A stretch of DNA of 64,000 bases, taken from positions 30,708,890 through 30,772,889 of the forward strand of contig NC_065882.2 of NCBI RefSeq assembly GCF_932274485.2, in the 5' to 3' direction. Below the pieces are notes generated by a model. That model worked only from the letters and a program-made list of their open reading frames with translations, was not told the origin of the DNA and ran no database searches. This document shows, piece after piece, positions 60,111-64,000 of this stretch; position 1 is the first letter of the stretch; every line of letters starts with the position of its first letter. A program made the translations under genes and the position numbers. The DNA is from Patella vulgata (lineage: Eukaryota; Mollusca; Gastropoda; Patellidae).

Positions 60111-62996
60111 TTCTTCCTTCATATGTAAATAATCTTAGTTAAATCAAATATCATAATTTGTAATCAACAACAACAAATTGGCTAAGATTTTTAGCAATTG
60201 GATATGTTTGAACTTGGCCACAACTGGCTCATTATATATTTTTTTGTAAATACGGTAGGCCTGCTGTATTTAATGCTTAATCTTTTAATAATATTGACTA
60301 AAGTGTCATGAGAATACTCAGGGGGTGTGTTCAACTTTTTTTATGCATGTTAATTTTACAGTTAAAAGGTGATAAACTATTATCATTGACATTTTATAAA
60401 ATAACCTGACATAGTGATTATATTGCAATATATTTTCTGAAAATATCGCAATATCCGTTTCGAGGGATATAGCCCAGCTCTAATTTCTACCAATAGGCCA
60501 CTTACTGACCAATTACCAATGTTGAAACCGATTATCGGAACATCGCTAATAAAGTGATTTATATTCAATTTCTTAATTGTTTACTGTAATTTCTAATTAA
60601 TTATGTTTGGTAAACAGTGCAAACTGAATGACATTCGTTTATGCCTGTTCCGTCCATTCTACACATTCTTTAAATTATTATTTTGTCGTTTGTGAATCGG
60701 ACATTACTAATTACTTCTGCATTGTCTTGTAGGATATGTTTTTCTTTGTTCATTACAAATTGTTCGAAACCATAGAATGCACAACATGTGTACTGATTTT
60801 AAAATGTTCATTATGTCTTAAATATTGGATATTATGATCCCATATTTTCATGGCAAGATAACAACATCAATATTGAGCTGTGATCTTTTAGAGGCATTTA
60901 GTAACTGGACAGAGCAATAAACTACATATATAACACATACTAATGGAAGAACAATTACTGATTTATTTAGGCAACGTTTCGAAGAGTATTCTCTGGACGT
61001 TTTCAAGCAAGTACTATAACCTGTGCATAAATGTGTGTGTGTCAATCAGGTGGAAGAGTGTAGGACTATTATTAATATTTTTACTTAGGAACATTTGGGT
61101 TGTGCTTTTTAATACTCATATTTTATAATTCAATTCTATTAATTATGGTCTAACTAGTATTTAATCCTCATGTCGTTTATCTGGAGTTACTTCTCTGATG
61201 TTACGTATGATTTCCCTTTTGTTCACCAAACTCATGTAAGATCCTTGATATGTATTCTAAATTACATCTAAATCAGTCAGAAATTGTGGCCTCTAGAGGG
61301 GCCACAACCTTGTTATACATGTATGATTTACATGTTTTATGGTCCGATACGTGCCAAAAATCAAATCCCATCGAGTTCTTTGGGATGCAAACATATTTTA
61401 GTGCTGGATATTGCCACTGTTATCACAATACACGAACGATATGTATTGCAATTCAGGTGTTACGATACAATTCGTACCACGATTCATAACCATATCAATA
61501 TTTACCAAGAAAACAACTGGATAAATTAATAATTGATATTTTTAGTCCTGCCGATGTCAAAGAAATAAAACTGTTTTATATCAGCATATTGATGTGGATT
61601 AAAATAAGGACCAAAACAAATTAAGAGTGTTTGTGTACCTATGGATAATGTGTGACATGGATAATTAAGAGTGACAGGTTACTTACTGAAGCAACAAAAA
61701 AAACCCCAAAAGAATCGCAACACATCGATTCAGCATATCGCGATTCAATACACGAATCATGAGTCATGTATCGTGATACATCGATTCACCCATGAATCGT
61801 ACCAGCACTAATATAATGATAAGTTTCATCAAAATCAGATAACAATTGTACCAAAAATGTGGACATAGGTCTGGTTTGTCAGATAGGGGCGACAACATAA
61901 ATGTGGGCAAAATTTTTTTAAGTAAGCTGGATGCGGTTTTGACTTCTGAAATCTAGCACTAATGCTAGTGTTGTAAATGAGGGTTTTTATAAAGGTCACG
62001 TGATTAGTGTGACGTAACTGATGTTAAACGAGTCACTTATTATACAGCTACCAAACATACAACACGGTGCTACTACAGCCCGTCTATTTGGGAGTGTTGT
62101 GGTTCAACATAGTAAGTCAAGAAATATGACACTAGGATCCCACTGTCATCTGATGCGTTTCAATAGGATTGTCCCTATTGAGGAAACAATCTATTGTCTG
62201 TTCCAGGCGACACTACGACTCGAAAATTGCTTACTATTTCTTCAATTTTTAATTTAAATGGTTAAAACTTAACGATCTACCTGGAATTGTCACCCAATTA
62301 CTTTCCTCGTTGAACCTTAACGCCTATAAGTTCGATAAAATCCTTTATTCTCGTGTAAATTTCTCAGAACATAAACATAACCTCTGCACCTGCGTAAGTT
62401 GGGTCACTTGTATATCATGTAGGGGTATAAGGTATTCCACAAATTGGGTGCATTCGGTTAATAATATTTGTGTGGGAGGATTCGCCCGTTTGTTTTGCGG
62501 CAGTGCGAGTGGTGTGTGTGTATGTGTTTGTGTGTTTAGGTTTATTTGGTTACCGATATTTTAATATTCCTTAGAGATATTCATAGTATTGCATGTCTCC
62601 TAAAATATTCCTCACAGAACACTTATTTTCAGCATTAGATGACATGGTAACCTTTCTGATAAAGTGTAAATTTGTACGATATCTTATAATTTTATGGACT
62701 TAAATATTTTTGATTAACGGTATCTATATTTTTATTTATATTCGCGTTCCACAGGCACACAAGATTTGTTTTGGATATTGTCGTAGAATAGATAGAAAAA
62801 ACGAATCGTAGAAAATATAATTCCTTGAATAATGGATCATCCTTTAATTACATGCATTAGCAAGTGCATGATGATGTGTGTATATTAGAAGGTGCATACT
62901 GGGTAAGTGATTATTTTTATTTACAATTTCAAGATTACGCGATAAGTGAACCAATGTATCAATCGTTTATTTACTTAATTTGAGAAACCGAGTAAA
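60111..62996. other. Mostly unrecognised sequence with small type A scraps
   Basis: Type A-like scraps occur at 61275-61320 (GTGGCCTCTAGAGGGGCCACAACC) and 61800-61915 (ATAGGGGCGACAACATAAATGTGGGC). A frame at 62021-62257 (plus) has no known domain. A short run of ATCGATTCA-type motifs lies at 61725-61800. Confidence 0.4.
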
Positions 62997-63590
62997 ATGA
63001 ATTATAGATGTTATAAAACTTCCAAAAAAGAGATTGCCTACGCATTCAATATACCCTTAAATTCCGTGTACAGGGCTTTGAAAAATGACTCATCTACAAC
63101 GCAGGATAAGAAAAAAAAAGCAAGGTTAACAAATGTTCAACAAAATTATATAATCTTGACCTGATGACAATAAGAGAGACCATCCATAAACTACACGATA
63201 ATGGCCAGTATGTAAGTGCAGTTCATTTAAATATGTTTCATCATTGTTATTCGACTTTTACACATATCCATGTTCTGCATTACATACATGTAACCTTGAT
63301 TTAATAATTAACTATATAACATTATACGACGTTACATGTATGCGTCAACATAGCACCAAGAAATACCCCACCAGTGAGTGGATTGAAATTTGTTTGCAGC
63401 TTTGATAACATGAGATATTGTACTTGCAGGCAGAATTATTAAGAATGGTGGCCTTACATCATCCTCCTCAACAATATAACATCGACGACATAGCCCATCA
63501 GCATAGACATTTAGTCTTGCGGTTGTTGTTAGTCTTGCGGTAAGGCACTGCGAGTTAAACCCAATAGAGATAATTCAAGGTAATACTTAA
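62997..63590 (+). pseudogene. DDE_3-type (Tc1/mariner-like) transposase gene remnant
   Basis: Exon 62997-63211: helix-turn-helix start (TSKKEIAYAFNIPLNSVYRA, KKARLTNVQQ), then after a one-base shift LMTIRETIHKLHDNGQY up to a GTAAGT donor. Second exon from 63430 after TTGCAG: AELLRMVALHH, QQYNIDDIAHQHRHLVLRL, then after another shift RHCELNPIEII. C-E-L-N-P-I-E is the third acidic block of this superfamily. The middle of the catalytic domain, with the first two Asp, is missing. It could be an old transposon or a decayed host gene built from one. Confidence 0.62.
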
Positions 63591-64000
63591 CACTGAAATT
63601 TGGACGGCAGTCAAGTTGACGGCATTGAAAGATAATAAATATTTTCTTATCTGTGATGTTAAAAAGGGATAAAACATTCATTTATGAAAGTTTTTACTAC
63701 ACCTTATAACATTTTAAAGGAGCTAAATCGCTAACATTTGGGACCTAGAAATTGACACAATTGGGTCGCAACTCATATAATACTGTAATGTGAATGTATA
63801 TAAACTGATATACATTCAATGGTTTCCGTTTTTACTCTAATTTCAAATCAGTTAGCGCCTGGTTATTCAAGTCTACATATGCCGTTTGGTTTGGTACGAT
63901 ATGTCTAGCCTCGTTCCTCAAGTCTCTTGCTAGAACTGAGGCGGAAACGCATTATGGTACAAGATTCATGTACCAATGGTAAAAATGTTTATTTTGTCTT
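63591..64000. other. No gene recognised
   Basis: AT-rich sequence to the window edge; further transposase sequence could lie beyond. Confidence 0.35.

Overview
The window looks like repeat-rich, AT-rich genomic DNA from a lophotrochozoan animal, most likely a mollusc. The grounds are a spliced animal gene (KEAP1), tRNA-headed SINEs, an ATTTC-tailed LINE, and many non-autonomous elements with ~150-bp core repeats, a (GGAC)n tract and a 3' hairpin, a plan known from bivalve 'pearl' and Helentron-associated (HINE) elements. This is read by eye; no search was run.

Layout. 1-14.5 kb: diverged tandem repeats (families G and D), SINEs, a type A pearl-like element split by a 2.5-kb foldback element, a hAT-like element carrying a SINE, and a type B pearl-like element. 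14.49-15.71 kb (minus): the first coding exon of KEAP1 (BTB, BACK, two Kelch blades); the remaining blades are not in the window. 17.6-26.9 kb: nested A and B elements, a SINE and an orphan coding fragment. 28.3-34.3 kb (plus): a decayed Gypsy-type LTR-element fossil with an envelope-like third gene, itself entered by a DNA transposon. 34.4-35.7 kb: a hAT-like element.

35.7-51.5 kb holds two converging spliced genes. On plus (35.77-44.82 kb) is a three-exon gene for a P2X7-type zinc 'ballast' domain. Its first splice donor lies inside the target-site duplication of a hAT element, and its second intron holds a nearly full-length LINE. On minus (51.46-45.17 kb) is a nine-exon THAP-like/DDE-transposase-like gene with intact splice sites but several frame breaks. 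51.7-60.1 kb: D, B and A elements, including a nest of A containing family F and B, with B containing a zinc-finger hAT. 63.0-63.6 kb: remnant of a DDE transposase gene.

The main structural signal is that every A or B pearl-like copy I could orient (about 16) points the same way, that A and B share a 5' hairpin with a compensating base-pair change, and that four copies lie within 7-74 bp of the 5' splice sites of the three spliced genes. The genes themselves form no evident pathway; KEAP1 is the only clear conserved cellular gene.
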